NCBI GenBank assembly: GCA_016201185.1
Contig: JACQDG010000232.1
Location: 1 to 6,834 of the forward strand
Source: Acidobacteriota bacterium
Lineage (GTDB): Bacteria; Acidobacteriota; Terriglobia; Bryobacterales; JACQDG01
DNA length: 6,834 nt
Direction: 5' to 3'
The notes under the pieces were generated by a model. The model did no database searches, was not told the DNA's origin, and saw only the letters and a list, made by a program, of their open reading frames with translations. The stretch's first letter is position 1, and the number at the start of each line of letters is the position of its first letter. The position numbers were made by a program, and so were the translations under genes. Below are positions 6,485 to 6,834 of this stretch, piece after piece.

Positions 6485-6834
6485 TTAGCCGAACAGCTTC
6501 TCAGCTTCCGGCCAGTTCGCCACGTTCCACCAGGCGGTGATGTATTCGGGGCGCCGGTTCTGGTATTTCAGGTAGTACGCGTGCTCCCAAACGTCCAGGC
6601 CGATGATGGGGCTCTTGCCTTCCATCAGGGGTGAGTCCTGGTTGGCCGTGGAATATACTTCTAACTTTCCAGCGGCATTTTTCACCAGCCACGCCCAGCC
6701 GGAGCCGAAGCGGGTGGTGGCGGCATTGGTGAACAGCTCCTTGAACTTGTCGAACCCCCCGAAGGCGCTCGTGATCGCTTCGCCTAGCTTCCCGCCAGGC
6801 TGGCCGCCGCCTTTGGGCGCCATCCACCGCCAAA
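6485..6834 (-). CDS. sodA: Superoxide dismutase, Mn-type (partial, N-terminus off window)
   Basis: This enzyme converts superoxide to hydrogen peroxide and oxygen. The C-terminal 115 residues and the TAA stop are present; the frame stays open to the right edge. MAPKGGG (Met at 6823) is internal, since the conserved FW-type segment precedes it (W-R-W just upstream). Visible hallmarks are GSGWAWLV, STANQDSPLM, and the DVWEHAYYLKYQNRRPEYI block, which carries the Asp and His metal ligands (D and H of DVWEH), then NVANWPEAEKLF at the end. The Gln in ANQDSPL is the Mn-type second-sphere signature; Fe-type enzymes usually have Ala there. The two N-terminal His ligands lie outside the window. The C-terminus looks complete in length. 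The gene converges on the truncated LysR-type gene, with only 3 bases between the two and no room for a terminator. Confidence 0.95.
   Translation of the reverse strand, partial: WRWMAPKGGGQPGGKLGEAITSAFGGFDKFKELFTNAATTRFGSGWAWLVKNAAGKLEVYSTANQDSPLMEGKSPIIGLDVWEHAYYLKYQNRRPEYITAWWNVANWPEAEKLFG

Noticed and set aside
5662..6540. Plus-strand open frame crossing the divergent promoter region
   Set aside because: It is antisense to the permease start and out of frame with the LysR-type remnant. It shows no domain, and the promoter signals inside it argue for non-coding DNA there.
6485..6823. Met at 6823 as the start of a short 112-residue dismutase
   Set aside because: MAPKGGG is a conserved internal segment of Fe/Mn superoxide dismutases, and the frame stays open upstream to the window edge, so the gene is simply cut by the window.
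6172..6834. Mobile element as the cause of the LysR truncation
   Set aside because: No terminal inverted repeats, target-site duplication or transposase fragment is visible near 6481. The two sequences abut directly.

Overview
The window is GC-rich and almost fully coding. It looks like bacterial chromosome from a diderm, soil-type organism. An Acidobacteriota member is my best guess, based on the style of the RND permease, the membrane zinc-ribbon protein and the flavoprotein. That assignment is inference; no marker gene is present. There are no tRNA or rRNA genes, CRISPR arrays, insertion sequences or phage genes, and no gene-free stretch longer than about 205 bases.

Layout, left to right. 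(1) 1-792, minus: the first 264 residues of an FAD/NAD(P)-binding oxidoreductase related to thioredoxin reductase and YpdA, running off the left edge. A motif normally found at the C-terminus of this fold (IPGLYIIGDLAG) lies before the first Rossmann motif, so the protein looks circularly permuted. (2) 808-1470, minus: a secreted or membrane protein with two Cys/His zinc-binding clusters and two membrane helices. Its TAG stop is part of the flavoprotein's Shine-Dalgarno, so the two genes are a tight, probably coupled pair. (3) 1471-1675: intergenic. (4) 1676-2962 and 2959-6171, minus: an RND efflux operon, permease first and then the periplasmic adaptor, joined by a GTGA overlap. No outer-membrane channel gene follows. 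(5) 6172-6331: a divergent control region with a good sigma70-type promoter for the pump and dyad and direct repeats that fit LysR-type operators. (6) 6332-6481, plus: the first 50 codons of a LysR-type regulator, cut off exactly after its DNA-binding helix-turn-helix. (7) 6485 to the right edge, minus: the C-terminal 115 residues of a Mn-type superoxide dismutase.

The original logic was probably a LysR regulator divergent from, and controlling, an RND pump. The regulator has lost its effector-binding domain at a junction a few bases from the sod stop codon. This could be a real deletion or an assembly join, and it is the feature most worth checking. The permuted flavoprotein paired with a membrane zinc-ribbon protein is the least familiar gene pair here and the best candidate for undescribed biology. 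I see no complete novel system.
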